From Parelaphostrongylus tenuis (lineage: Eukaryota; Nematoda; Chromadorea; Rhabditida; Metastrongylidae): a stretch of DNA of 64,000 nt. The notes below the pieces were generated by a model that made no database searches, was not told the origin of the DNA, and saw nothing but the letters and a program-made list of their open reading frames with translations. The stretch lies in the NCBI GenBank assembly GCA_019055375.1, contig JAHQIW010001435.1, positions 1 through 64,000 on the forward strand, written 5' to 3'. Within the stretch, counting starts at the first letter, position 1. The number at the start of each line of letters is the position of its first letter. The position numbers and the translations under genes were made by a program. Below, in pieces: positions 46,837-58,739 of this stretch.

Positions 46837-47215
46837 ATGCGTCTAATGTATGTATGTATGTAGGTAGGTATGTACTAGGTATGTATGTATGTAGATATGC
46901 GTGTCTTATGCATGGATGTATGCATGAGCATATATATACCATGTTTACACGTATATATGTACGCATGTATGTGTATATAAGTGCCTTATGCATATACGTA
47001 TGTATGAAAGTATGTATGTATGTATATATGTCTGATATATATGTTTGAAGGTACGCATGCACTTGCATGTCAGTGACATGTGGGTGTTCGTACATATGTA
47101 TATGTATATGGACATATATGTACATCCAATTATACATTTGGGAATGTATATCCTTGTGCGTGCGCATGTGTATATGATTTGTGGATGTGCATATATCTAT
47201 GTTTGTTATTCGGAC
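46804..47215. repeat. TA run and GTAT/TATG tetranucleotide microsatellite
   Basis: About 27 bases of pure TA followed by some 380 bases of GTAT-type repeats with interruptions. It generates long open frames on both strands (139 and 126 codons) that are tandem Tyr/Val/Cys/Met or Tyr/Ile/His artefacts. Confidence 0.9.
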
Positions 47216-47219
47216 TATC

Positions 47220-48395
47220 GGCTGATTAGTACGGTAAAAGGCGTATGTTGAGAGCCATTTTCTTTGAAATATCGGTAGCCGATGGAAGAGTAATCAAATA
47301 TTATGACTGAACTAGCGTATCGAAGAAATTTTGTTTTCTACTATAGAAAATGCTAACTAGAGTTTCATCGTGCGATTAGTGCGAAGCATCAATAGATACA
47401 AGGTGGCATATCTATAATTTTTCTCACCACATTTTTTAACAAAAGAATCAAAGAAATAAATGAAAAAATAAACTGTGTTGTTCATAGAATCATCCACGAT
47501 CTACAATAGCCACTACTTTCCATCAGACTCCAAGTCTGCACTAGGCACGAATTTTTTCTTAAAGGATTGAGGCCAAGCTCGCAACAATTGTGTCTGTTTC
47601 GATGAAAAACAATAGTATTACTACTTTTAGTACTGCAAAATTCCATTGATAAGAGCAGTTCATTCTGTGCTGGAAATTAGTAGTTAGTCATAATTTTAGG
47701 AAATTCTAACAGTTTTGTTACTTGATGATTTTTATTTATTCTACCTATTTATTCTTATTCTTTTTTTCTAATTCTTAATAATTTTTATTCCATATCTTTT
47801 GACACTATCCTGCATCGCTTCGAAAAAACACTGTATGTTCCTGAAAATCTCAATTGAAAGCGTTTTTTCCGAGATAATATAAACGATAATGACGAGGTAG
47901 AAAATTGAAAATAGAAGTTATTGTTTCTTTTGTTGTTGTTTGATGTCGAAAATAGAAATAGCGCGCTTGCCAGTTGTTTTTTGCAGAAAACGAACCGTTC
48001 TTGTCCATGGAAATTTGAAGTAATCAAATTAATTAATCATGAAGTAGTTACTAGGGTCATTAGGTAATTACACAATATGGAAATCAGAAATTACTACAAA
48101 AATCAGAAAACAGTTAACTAAACTAACTATTGAAAACAGGTTGCCTTACCAAGAGAACTCTACGCAGCTCTTACGAATCAATTGCAAAGTACACAACTGG
48201 TAGACATCAATGTATTGTATTTGATCGATATTTAAAGAAATATTCAATTGATTATATTATGGACGAACGCGTGGTTCTTTCTCTTGGGGTTCTGACAGAA
48301 GGCGCAATCACAAAAAAAACCCTCGAAAATTGATGAATTTGTGAAAGTATGTGCTGATTCGATACTAAAGTGTTTCATACACAGCGAATAGAATT
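47220..48395. other. no gene seen
   Basis: AT-rich with poly-T and TTATT runs near 47720-47790; frames are short and show no domain. Confidence 0.5.
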
Positions 48396-48399
48396 CATG

Positions 48400-48534
48400 A
48401 CAGTAAGTGGAATGTTCGCATGAGACTGTTGGCGACGACATTTTAAACAGTGATGCCGGTGTCCTTGCCAATGACAAGAGTACGCTTGCCCCGTCGTCGT
48501 CGTCGTCTGCCGCATAACTCGCAAAATTGTTCAT
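48400..48534 (-). CDS. possible first coding exon, acidic N-terminus
   Basis: Begins ATG after a reasonable context and reads MNNFASYAADDDDDGASVLL then SLARTPASLFKMSSPTVSCE, a composition common at transcription-factor N-termini. It could be a distal 5' exon of the zinc-finger gene (6 kb upstream, same strand) or of another gene. No convincing donor in the right phase was found. Confidence 0.28.
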
Positions 48535-49399
48535 TGGTAGACGGCAAAGTGAATCTCATTAGATACGCCAAATTTACAACAGACGTTGAGCTATTCAGTG
48601 ATTATGGAGCATAAAGTTCTATAAATCGTCATTTACTTTGAGGAAATTTGGTTCTAAAGAGAAATGATTGATGAAGGAATCGCCCTTTGCGGCCATTTAC
48701 AAAGATAATTCGAAGCTTTGAATTTTAGGGTTTATGAGTGCCGTTGTCGTTCAAACCCATACTCGCTCAGAAATAGTTGCATCATAGAGAGGCAAAAATC
48801 TTTGATGGAGTTAGTAGGGAGATTCTTTCAGCGACATTTCAAATACCAAAAGTATGGAATTAAAATCCAAAAATATGGTATGCTTGGAAAGAGATTTCAC
48901 CACAAAAAATGCCATACTAATGGAGCTAGTTCCAGATTACATGTTGACTGTTGAGGATTTTCAGTGAGTACTGGATATACAGGAATATTTGAAGGATTTC
49001 TCTGAATAATGACCGTAGCATACGCTAAGGAGTTGACTTTTTCATGTAGGAAACCCTCTTACAAAAATGGAGACTTCCAGAGTATAGAAATGACAACTAA
49101 AGGGTTTATGGCGAACAACATGAAGACAAAAAGAAATCTAAAAGGAAAAAATACAGGGAGTATATGTTCTGACCAATAGTATTAACAACGTTAATAATAG
49201 TTGTGAAAGAGAAAAGACATACAGACATGGAAAAAGCTCATAGAAAAAGCAAAATTACTCAAAAAGGAAAAAGAAGATACCCGAACTCAAAACTTCCAGA
49301 GGCTCACTGAGAAAAGAATATCCCGGATTTCGACGTAAGTGATTGAAAATTGATCGCACTATTAGGTAGTTGAAAATTGATTGCACAATAAAAAAGATA

Positions 49400-51600
49400 A
49401 GAACTTGTTGTTAAATGAAGGACGACCTCACAATTCTTCTCATAGAAATGCAACTGTGGTGTGGGAGTGATTTTTGCTTAGTTATGGTTTTACTAGACAG
49501 AGAATTTTAGCCAGAGTAAAATTAAGAGTCAACAACCGTTCCATGCTCCGATCATTGCTTAGTCGATTCAAATACTAAATTGAATGGTGGATTTATGACG
49601 AGCTAAAGCTGCGACAAAAGTCTAGAATGGCCAATGCCAAAGCTTTAGAGACTTCTGAAGAGTGTACGCTCATTCGCAGTCTCACAATCTTTCAGGTAAA
49701 ACTCTTGAATGGTTAAAAGGAACGTTCAAATCCTAGGTTGTGCTTAACCTAGAAAAAACTTATGAGAACGATCTAGTAGTATGGAAAAATAAGGTGTTCG
49801 TAAAACTCCATCCTATGAACATCAAACATAAGAGTTTCAGCTGTTTCAGGCAGTTTGGTTCCCAACAATATTAAACTTTAAAAAGTGATGGGCTTTCTAA
49901 GATTTTTCCATCTCAAGAGTGAAATTGGAGACTATTGGTACATCATCATTGATGAGTCTTTCATGACATTCCGAAGCAAATAAAAGAAGAAAAACGCCTA
50001 CAAATTTTGAAAACTAGAGCCCTTTTAAAAACTTTTTAAACTACATAAAAAACCATATTGGAATGAAAAAGTATAGGAAGATTTGTATGTCGATCAAGGA
50101 CCTCTCATATAAAGCAAAATCCGTGGTGATTGTGTGATTGTGACTGGATTGTGTGATCCAAATCCATCTGTGATTCTTCTCCGTTTTCCGTATTCAAGTA
50201 ATGTCTGCTAACCATCATCAACATAGCATTTTCAAATTAGAGAATAGGCTAGCATCATCTGCTGATATTCTCTAATGTGAAAACTAACAAAAAAAAAATG
50301 TAAAGATTTCACAGGTATTGTTTATTATCAAGAGATTTTCCTTTCCAAAGCCTACGAATTCTTTGAAGAACCAAAATTAAGAAGTAAAACTGATGGGAAT
50401 TAGACTTTTTCAAAAGACTTCTTTTTCCATAAAAGATGTCCTACCCTAGAATAAAATGAACTCAGCTCATATCTGACTTCCCTAGTTACTTCAAGTGGGA
50501 AATAGAGTAAATCGTTAAAGATAGGAGGAAATCTGGGAGAACAAAGAAGCAGAATAGAGCTCATAATGTCTTAATCCCGAAAAAAGGCTTATCCGAGCAT
50601 AAATTAGAAAATAGTTCATCTAACAATCGCTGTAAGAGCTATACTACTTACGCGATCGCAAGCTGGAGAAGAAATGCTCCTACCTACAAGAAGAGAGACA
50701 TATCAGTGACAAAGATCAGTGGTTGTCTACGACAATAAAAGTATCAAGAATTCTGATCCGCACAAAACGGCTGCTTTTGTAGAAAAAAAGATAGAAGACT
50801 GAATCGAAACGCGAAAGAAACGTATGCAATATCTCATGTGAACAACGTAATGAACCTTTGATAACGATGTTACATGAAAATACATGGAGGGAGAAGAGGA
50901 AATGTGTGCTTACATGTCAATGTGATCGTCAGAGATACCACGTTCCAACAAGTTCTCAATTAAAACAGAGATTTTGCGATATTGCAACAATGTGAATTAC
51001 TTATTACGGAAATAAACCAAGCAGACATTTATCATTCCACAACCCTTCTAGTGAACTCCAATGTTTTCGTTTGAGGTCTGCAACAAGCTATTCTCCTCGT
51101 AGCAATTTGATCGGCAACCATAAGTTTTAAAGCCAGACAAACCTTCCAGAATAAACAGCATTTCAGCTTATCTCAGCGAGATGGCAGAAACCGCCTCATC
51201 CGATTATCACAACACAAATGACATCAGACATGCTGCATAAAGGAATCAATGATCAGTAAAAAATTCCAATTACCTTCTTTGTACTCAGTGAAACTAACAA
51301 TAATATTAATTATTATTTCTGAGCTAATAGGATAGACGTGCTACGGTGTTTTCACTTGGAAGAATGAGCTTGTCTCAGACAATTTAAACACCTATTTCCT
51401 GACCACCGAAAAAAGAGGCGCGTGGTGGGCATGGAGCGAAGTCAAACCAGCGCTGGCCAACAATGGATTTGGAGCTCTAATTGTTAGGCTAGCAATAACA
51501 TCATTTCAAAATACAAAATCGATCCGATTAACGATACAGAACAATTGCCAGGATTATACTGCACACATGCCAAATTCAGCGACATAAGTTAGTGTCACAA
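49400..51600 (+). mobile_element. probable decayed 5' part of the LINE
   Basis: No intact frame. Weak hints of the LINE endonuclease end (PCSDHCLVDS near 49545, compare the catalytic SDH motif) lie in the right order and orientation upstream of the reverse-transcriptase fragment. Otherwise AT-rich, stop-filled sequence; no other gene seen. Confidence 0.25.
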
Positions 51601-52160
51601 TGGAATGAGACTGTTGGTATTATCGCAAAATTCACAACCGTGTAATTGTCGCTATGCCACTTGGAGAAGAGCATCGTTTTGTCAGAATTGCCTGAACAAA
51701 GTCTGTCAATCAGCTTCACATAAACAGTCGTTCAGTTCAAATGCTATGTTGTTTTTGTATCGATCAATGACAACTCTGAGTGAAAAACTCAGTTTATGTG
51801 AACGAGTATTCTTTCCAAAGTTGACAATGGTTGCATTCCAGTGGACACTACGACCGCTCAAGTACGAACAAAAGTGCACCTATGGGGGGCGTGAAATTCC
51901 CCTCATTAACCTTCGCTTCGCCGATAATGTCACACTAATTTTCGGAAAAAAAAGGTTGAGATCATAATCACAGAGCTAAGAGAAAAGGAAAACGCCATCA
52001 TAAATTGATACAAAAGTTTATTTTATGAAAAACTGCCTAATATCAAATCAAGTAAGTGATAATGGCCATACAATTTACCGTGGAAATCATATTCACTATG
52101 GAATATAACGTTTTTAAGACCTTTCATCGACATAAAAAATGATGCAGAAGCTAAACCAAG
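51600..52160 (+). mobile_element. RTE-type LINE fragment (reverse transcriptase)
   Basis: The frame at 51790-51960 reads FFPKLTMVAFQWTLRP then NLRFADNVTLIF. This corresponds to the GDTISPKLF...LRFADDIVLF segment of nematode RTE reverse transcriptases, with the second catalytic Asp of the FADD box replaced by Asn. Downstream, YFMKNCL (usual FMKN) continues the family pattern in another frame. Clearly inactive. Confidence 0.65.
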
Positions 52161-52449
52161 TGGAAAACGAAAAGGAGGTTAGAGTAGAACTATATTCAGA
52201 TCACGCAACCCTTCGACGCTTATATGTGCAGGTTTCGGTACGCCTGGCCCTTCAATGTTTGTCCTTTGGTACCGCTTCTCAGAATTCCTTGAGCCGTTTC
52301 TATACTCTTCTATAACTTTGTAAACTAAACAATAGAACGACGATTTGAAGAAGTTGGTCTGCCGCAGCAATATACTCATGCCGATAACTCTGCCCACAAT
52401 GAATAAGGAGTTTGATTGATAACTAAAAATTACGTTAAAAGGATAAAGG

Positions 52450-52748
52450 ATAAAGCTCTCGGCGTTGACCAATCCCTGAGGGATGCGCCATGCATTCGAC
52501 TTCAATTTTTAACTTCGTTTGAGGTGATTGAATGCATATCTGGCCTTTACAATGACTCGCGGTGGCCTCCCGCTGAACCGAGTCAGTGCTGCTTATCTTC
52601 CCAGACAAGTCTGAGATTTTCAGACTTGTCTATTACCAATTTACCGACCCCGGAGGGATGGATGGCCTGTGAGCCATAAGCGCGAGATCGAATCATTGAC
52701 CTCGTGTGCGACGCAGAGCACTCTAACCACTGCGCCGCATGCACTCTT
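52450..52748 (-). mobile_element. SINE-A copy, well preserved
   Basis: Minus-strand copy from tail (TCCCTGAGGGATGCGCCATG) through body (GAGTCAGTGCTGCTTATCTT) to head (GAGCACTCTAACCACTGCGC). Sits just 3' of the RTE fragment, consistent with RTE-mobilised SINEs, though the tails were not compared. Confidence 0.8.
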
Positions 52749-52829
52749 GAATATTACGTTAAGATTAGAAATGCCAGGAAACCAATAATGCTGATAAGAG
52801 TGAGTGATGAAGACAACTTTGAACCTCAG

Positions 52830-52895
52830 GCGTGAGTTGAACTCGCGTTTCACCCTTTCCAGGGAGCGTGCTAACCACTACACTATTGAAGCTCT
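52830..52895 (-). repeat. tRNA-derived repeat C copy
   Basis: CCTCAGGCGTGAGTTGAACT, CACCCTTTCCAGGG and GCTAACCACTACACTATTGA on the plus strand are the T arm, anticodon region and A box of this family in inverse. Confidence 0.5.
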
Positions 52896-52899
52896 TATT

Positions 52900-54030
52900 C
52901 TGCTTCTAGTTCTTGTCGATCAGACGGAATGCTAATGAGTGTCTATGAACGTGTTGATCACATAGTGAAGATTGTTGCATGAGGGATTGAAACGATGCGT
53001 AATGACGAAGTGTTCGTAGAACGTAACACATTCTGCCCAATAGATAATAAGATCATTTCATCAGATTTCGGCTTTACTAAAACGAAAGACAGAATAAGGA
53101 ACGGTTTATTTTTGCCTTAACGTAGACAGTACCGTCCAGTCAAGCTGCCGTATTGAAATCAATGTATATCTAGTTATCAGTAATCAGTAGAAACTTGGTA
53201 AACATTGAATAGTTGCTCTATTGATCGGTTCAAAGAAGGAAACGGGATCAAAAAGTTCGATAGATTCTGAAAATAGTTTCAAGACCCTTAATTATGCTAT
53301 TTATATACATCGTGGCGCACATCCGGTAAAGGATGGGTTAATGCATTACACTCAGGTAAATATATGAGGCTTTCAAAACCACCCAGTTTTGTCCCCTTTA
53401 TATTAGCCGCCATTATTTTTATTACCTAATGAGTTGCATCTGGGAAATAGCGCTAATGTTTTAAACTATTTGGCTAGTTCCACTAGAATGCAATTTTCTC
53501 GCAGACCTTTCAATCGATTGTATTTGTACTCAGTGCTTTTGTCCTGAAGTGATTAAGCTTCTGGAGGCTTGGGCGAGCTCTAAGCGTGGCACCTATGTTA
53601 GCTTAGTCGTTAACCCGATCAGTGAGTAAGAAGTTACGTAATTTTCCCTTTTCATGGTCAACCAATCACAACGTGGCTAATTATCGTACTAAAATCATTA
53701 TTTATTTACTTAGAATTAATTAGCAAAGATGCGATGAATACTAGTTTCTTGAGATTGTCGCTCTACCCGATTCGCAAAGTAGGAAATAGGCTTCCCTAAA
53801 GTACTTAAAAGGATCAAGGAAGGGTTGCTTACCTCCAGAATCAAAGGGCTGCACGTACCGAAATCGGTACGCATGGTCGTTAGAGTGTTAATGAGAGATG
53901 ATTGTTATGAGCTTAGCACATGTATGAAATGCGCGCAACGTAGACGACAAAAACACAAGTTACGTAGATTGCATTGTGGCCGTCGTACTCGGTGAAAAAA
54001 AAACAGAAGAAAAAAGTCTGCTACGGTTTC
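52900..54030. other. no gene seen
   Basis: No coding-like frame above about 60 codons and no recognised repeat. Confidence 0.45.
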
Positions 54031-54240
54031 GACGATGAAAAATGAGCGGCAACAGTTGCATCGGGTCGCAATCAGCAGTCGACTATGATATACGCAGTCG
54101 GAACTTCGCGCTGCGACGTCGCTTCGTCCAAACTGCCCACGTTATCCGTCCGCTATCCGTCGCTCTGTTGCCAACCGGCTGCCTGCACACCATCCGCCAG
54201 CAGACAGACATCGACTGATGGCCGTCACATGTGTCCACAC
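54030..54240. promoter_or_regulatory. CpG-rich block next to a CA repeat
   Basis: Rich in CG (cgcgctgcgacgtcgcttcg) and ending in a CA microsatellite. Both strands have short open frames but neither shows splice-bounded coding character. Possible promoter or leader; nothing firmer can be said. Confidence 0.2.
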
Positions 54241-54277
54241 CACACACACACACATACACATACACACAAACACATAC
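54239..54277. repeat. short CA microsatellite
   Basis: CACACACACACACATACACA with later interruptions, at the edge of a CpG-rich block. Confidence 0.85.
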
Positions 54278-54369
54278 AGGTAGAATCTATATTTTTCGAG
54301 TACTGAGTGATTTCTAGCAGTGACACGCTGTTGAAATACTCATCCGAAATGATTGAGTGGTATGCGAAA

Positions 54370-54450
54370 ATTCGACCTCAAGCAGGAGGTCAACTCGCGT
54401 TTCATTCCTATCGGGGGCGCGTGCTACCACTACAACGCCATGGTCACCGC
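54370..54450 (-). repeat. tRNA-derived repeat C copy (left of an inverted pair)
   Basis: CGACCTCAAGCAGGAGGTCA, then GGGGGCGCGTGCTACCACTA, inverse of the family consensus. A second copy lies inverted at 54683. Confidence 0.5.
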
Positions 54451-54682
54451 TTTACAACCACTCTATCCCCATTATGATCTATCGAACTGTAAGCAACCAA
54501 CCCCTAACGGGTTTCACCTGGTGAGCACATTTCGCCCTGAATCGGGTTGAGCTGACAGTTTTTTCCTACATGTAAACCCTATATTTCTTTGAGACTGCTT
54601 TCTAGCAGTGGTATGATATTGAAATATTCGTCTAGAAAGCTTCGATAGCTCATACCGAAGAAAGAACGATCGCAGAGCGGTG

Positions 54683-54760
54683 GTCTTGATGGTGTAGTGG
54701 CAGAACACGCGTCTGGTAAGGATGAAGCGCGGGTTAAGCTCCTCTTGAAGTTGTATTTTT
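54683..54760 (+). repeat. tRNA-derived repeat C copy (right of an inverted pair)
   Basis: TTGATGGTGTAGTGGCAGAA, then GCGCGGGTTAAGCTCCTCTT. Flanked by a TTTCTAGCAGTG motif near 54600 that also precedes the left copy (54312), suggesting a former palindromic unit. Confidence 0.45.
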
Positions 54761-54879
54761 GCGCGCCACGCAATCAACTCAAATATCCTCAAAATTCCGA
54801 ACGTCTGGGAAGATCGAGAAGAAACACGGACCAAGTAGATGACGTGTACGGCGTACAAAGCCACATCGCCGATGTTTAA

Positions 54880-55680
54880 TCACTAATTCGGCTTTTATAT
54901 CCGAGTTAACAGAGGTCGCGCCACATGCTCAGCATGATGGCTGACATGGTGCAGTGTAAGGAGACACACCACTCGTGTTGTCACGACGGTTGTTGCTTGT
55001 CGTCACTAACAAAACTGTTATGTACTTGTTCACTGCTCTTGGATCAGTCACGGTTGATAGAAGGTCAACAGTGTTTACTTTATTAGGCAGAACTAAGGTT
55101 GTTAATAATAGTGTTTCTTAAGTGCAGTGGAAATACAGTAGAATAAAAGTAGAATGGCTGATGCTTTAGCGAATTCCGCCCTCTTTAAGCCTGAAAAGGT
55201 CAAATTGATCCACAATTTGCTTAGTCAGATACTTTCATAACCCCAGCAGAAAACTAATAAATAAACTTTTGGACGTATAGCAAAAAGCATCACTAAACGC
55301 TTATCGTCTGCTTGTTTTTTCTAATCTTTTAACTATTCATTAGGCACAAACCGCTCAGAGTCATTTACTTGATAGGAAGAAGAATAGGTAGGAAAAAACT
55401 ATTACGTGAAAACTCTGAAAAACCTTTCGGATAAATAGCAAAAATCTAAAAATGAACTCCAAAGAGGAGTGCTTCGCAATAACGCCTGACCTCGCACTAT
55501 ACCTCAAGCTAATTTTCCCGGTTTGAGTCTGGTACATTCTAACCTATGCAAGACATTAAGCGGCTTGCCTCCAATGAGTATTTGGAAAGCTCTAAACAAC
55601 CAAACGGTGCAGATTTCAAAATGAAACTTTCTACCATGTGATCCGAAATTTGTTCACCACGTCTTTCTACCAGGGGTTAT
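54880..55680. other. no gene seen
   Basis: AT-rich, no recognised element until the hammerhead-like repeat at 55728. Confidence 0.45.
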
Positions 55681-55727
55681 AGAAGTATTTGACTGAGGAT
55701 TGCGGTTCAGTTCGACCTTCCCAGGCT

Positions 55728-55762
55728 CTGAAGAAGGCGAGATTAGCCAAAAACGTCAACCA
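55728..55762 (+). repeat. hammerhead-like repeat motif
   Basis: CTGAAGA (fits CTGANGA), stem II GGC-GAGATTA-GCC, AAAAACGTC with the GTC triplet. The following sequence contains ATGCCAACGCTAA and GTCGGTCCTGGG, also seen after the copy at 38490. Confidence 0.45.
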
Positions 55763-55921
55763 TTCTGCTTTTATTACACTGTATTTCTTATTGTACTAAA
55801 TAAATACTACTATCAACGGCCTTGTATCTGCTTAACAAGAAAACACTGATTTATTTAGTCCATGCCAACGCTAAGAGACAGTCGGTCCTGGGAAGTAGGA
55901 CAACACATGAATATAGTAGTT

Positions 55922-56192
55922 AGGTCACATCTGTGCTAATTTTGTTATCAGCTAGATTCTTTATAGAAAAATTGATAATGTACTCTACCTCTGTAGTGAT
56001 GTGATGCCTTCCTTGAGGCACTTAAGCAGAGCTGTAGTTTCTGTGATTTGGGAAAGAATCTGTTAGCACAGCTGCATTAACATCACATCACTACTATAAT
56101 GAAAAAGATGAGAGGTCGAGTACCTTATCAATTTTTCTATAAAGATTATAGCTGAGGACAAAATTGGCACAGATGCGACCTACACTCATTGC
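55922..56192. repeat. foldback element, 270 bp
   Basis: The left arm runs from TAGGTCACATCTGTGCTAAT through CTTTATAGAAAAATTGATAA to GTAGTGATGTGATG. The right arm is its inverse, ending GGCACAGATGCGACCTA. Arms about 110 bases; centre near 56045. Confidence 0.75.
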
Positions 56193-56199
56193 AGAGACG

Positions 56200-58500
56200 T
56201 AAAGTTCGTCATATTTCTGTAATGAAATCCTATGTCCTTTTTTCCGGAAAAGGACATGATTACAGTTGGTTTGATTGCTAGGTCACTCGGCGTTGGTTCA
56301 TCTAAGCTGCACATTCGTAAAAAATTTAGAATCCATTTTCTGGCTGGATGACCCTATCGAAAGATGGAACTATCGGTAAATATCGCATGTCAACATGCCC
56401 AACTACGATGAGGCGGTAAACCATTGAGAGATAAAAGAGCAACCACTGAGACGCTTGAAGAATAAAAAATTCCATTGCAAAAATTTTCGCTCGAAAATTT
56501 GAAACTTTGAAGGGAAGATTTCTGGCAACCGTTAAAAACGGAAAAAAATAATACCTCTTTTAACATAGTAATGAAAAGATAAAAGCTATATTGAATGAAT
56601 ACCTATGCAGATAAATTCTGCTTCAGTAGAGCAAAACAGTCTAAGCGAAACTCTGACGAACAAATGCAAACTGACTGATATGGGATAGCAGTTAGAAGAA
56701 AAGAAACCAAAAAACATTCTGAGTCAAAAGTCTCACTTGAGAAAAATGATAGAATACGCTAGTATCACGAACTGACAAGATGAAAGAAACTGTGTATGGA
56801 AAAAGTAACGAACTTTGCAACTTTCACTCTCATCAGACGATTAAGAAACAACTGAATAACTAGTTGTTGAATGAATTGACAGCGGAAATAGTTACGATGG
56901 TAGCGGTGAACATCAGTAAATGAAATAAGGTTTCAAATTTATGACAACTGATGATCCATGATTATCTACTGTAATCAAATAGTTTTGTTGATCAAGCCAA
57001 TAGCACGAAAAAAAAACTATATCCGGCTAACGTTTCGATTCCTTTATCTTCTTTAGAGTCGATAATTCTAGTGGCTTTTCCACAAATGTTCGCTCTTGCT
57101 TATGGTTTTCGTATAACTTCTTGTCGATCAAGTCGAATCTTTTTGATGGAGAACGGCTCGAATTAAGAACCTCACTCGGCGATACGCATATATAAAGGAC
57201 GGGTTGTTGACTATAATAACTGTTCATTAATAACGATTTTTTCTTTATCGGACAGTTCATCATGCACTAGTCATTGTTATTGACTATTGGCTATTACAAA
57301 ACGTTACAATATTTTGAAGATCGACTTCTTCTAAGCTCCAGAATATTGCTCAGTCGTATAGCCTTTGTTCATCAAACCAATAGCGCGAAGTCGATTAAAA
57401 TAAAAACTATCGAAATATCTACTAGACATAATATACATGCATAACAGCTTTGTCTCTCAACACTTTGATGGTTAACCAATCACAGCCTCTCTGGTTAACG
57501 AATTGAAATCAGAATTGATTGAGTAAACACTAGCCAGTAAATAGGAGGCCAACTTAATTCTTAAGATCGTCATTCTATGCTTCACTTCAGAAAAACAGAA
57601 AATGAGCTTGAAGGGACTTCGGTGGCCTAAAAAGTGTTTCTAAAGGGCTATAATAGCCGTACCGTGAGTGTCGAAATTTATACCCATGGTCGTCAAAAAA
57701 TAAAAAACGGAGATCGTGAAATACAGCAGCAAGAGTGTATGCTGAAGTTACAATTCCGGAAATCCATTACAGAACAAAAAGAAAACAAAAATCATCAAAG
57801 TCCATAGATAATCGTTAGACATTTAATACAATTTATTCTTCTTTACATAACTCAAATGATTGTTTTACATTGAGTCGTGTATGGAAAAGTAAAACTTACA
57901 TTATGCGGTTCACATAAAAGACATAAGAAAAACATGAAAAAGAGAAACTGCGAAAGAAACATCGTAGAGAAAACATAGCTGGTCTGTGGTTGAGGAGGAT
58001 CAATTCATCAAAATCGCGGGTGTGAGGGCGCGCACTGTGCAAACCTTGGAAAACTGGTAGGGGTGAAGATTTTGACGAAGTGCTGTAGCATAGAGGTCGA
58101 GCAACCGGAGAGAGCTTTGGACAACTCTCACTAGGCGATCAAACAAAATGAAAAGGCTCGACAGAGGAACTAATCGTGCAACACTTGAGAAAAAAATACG
58201 CCATTCGACTCTGTTCCTAGTTTGCTGCTGATCTCAGTACACTTATATCTGACAACGACATAGCTGGTAGCGCTAGTAGACTGTAAACGTTAGTGACACA
58301 CTTGAGATCATGAATGAACACATATCTAAATGAATCAATAAGTAAATTTGGAATAAATGAACATTAAAGTCTTAACAGTTGAGGGAACCAAAGACGACTG
58401 AATTTTTTAAAAGAAATTAGACGCTTGCTAATGGAGGCCCAAAATGTGTTGACTAGAGGACTTTCAAAGATTTACACAATTCACAAAAATAATATCATGT
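56200..58500. other. no gene seen apart from a repeat-linked frame
   Basis: AT-rich. The only notable frame (minus 57027-57263) runs straight into the hammerhead-like motif and looks like part of that repeat. The rest has no coding character. Confidence 0.45.
57024..57056 (-). repeat. hammerhead-like repeat motif
   Basis: Minus strand: CTAAAGA, then GAATCGAAACGTTAGCC. GAAA box intact, GTT in place of GTC, stem II degraded. Preceded by an open frame (57057-57263) that may be the tail of a mobile-element protein. Confidence 0.35.
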
Positions 58501-58559
58501 CAAAACTTGGTAAGCAATGAAGAAACAAGAATTCGCCTGATGATCCTAGGAATTTCGAT

Positions 58560-58735
58560 GATAAACAAATCAATGGGATTGGGGCGATATAAGGCGAATC
58601 GTCGTCGACGACGACGAAAAAACAGGAATCGTAAGTTGTTGCGAATATGTTGCGTTGGGAATGCGCCCAAACATCGTCGTCGTCCTGCGTATGGGGTTGC
58701 CCTTCAACAGCGCAGCAGAAGAGGTAAGGTCAGAT
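58560..58735 (+). other. GC-rich, Arg-codon-rich stretch ending at strong donors
   Basis: CGTCGTCGACGACGACG and CATCGTCGTCGTCCTGCG lie in a plus-strand open frame from about 58507 (KANRRRRRRKNRNRKLL), with donor-like GTAAGTTG at 58630 and AGAGGTAAGG at 58722. It could be a non-coding first exon or a short basic coding exon. It abuts the tandem array. Confidence 0.25.
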
Positions 58736-58739
58736 TAGA

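Noticed and set aside
46629..47167. Open frames of 139 and 126 codons on opposite strands
   Set aside because: They are readings of a GTAT/TATG microsatellite, with repetitive Tyr/Met/Cys/Val or His/Ile/Tyr content.
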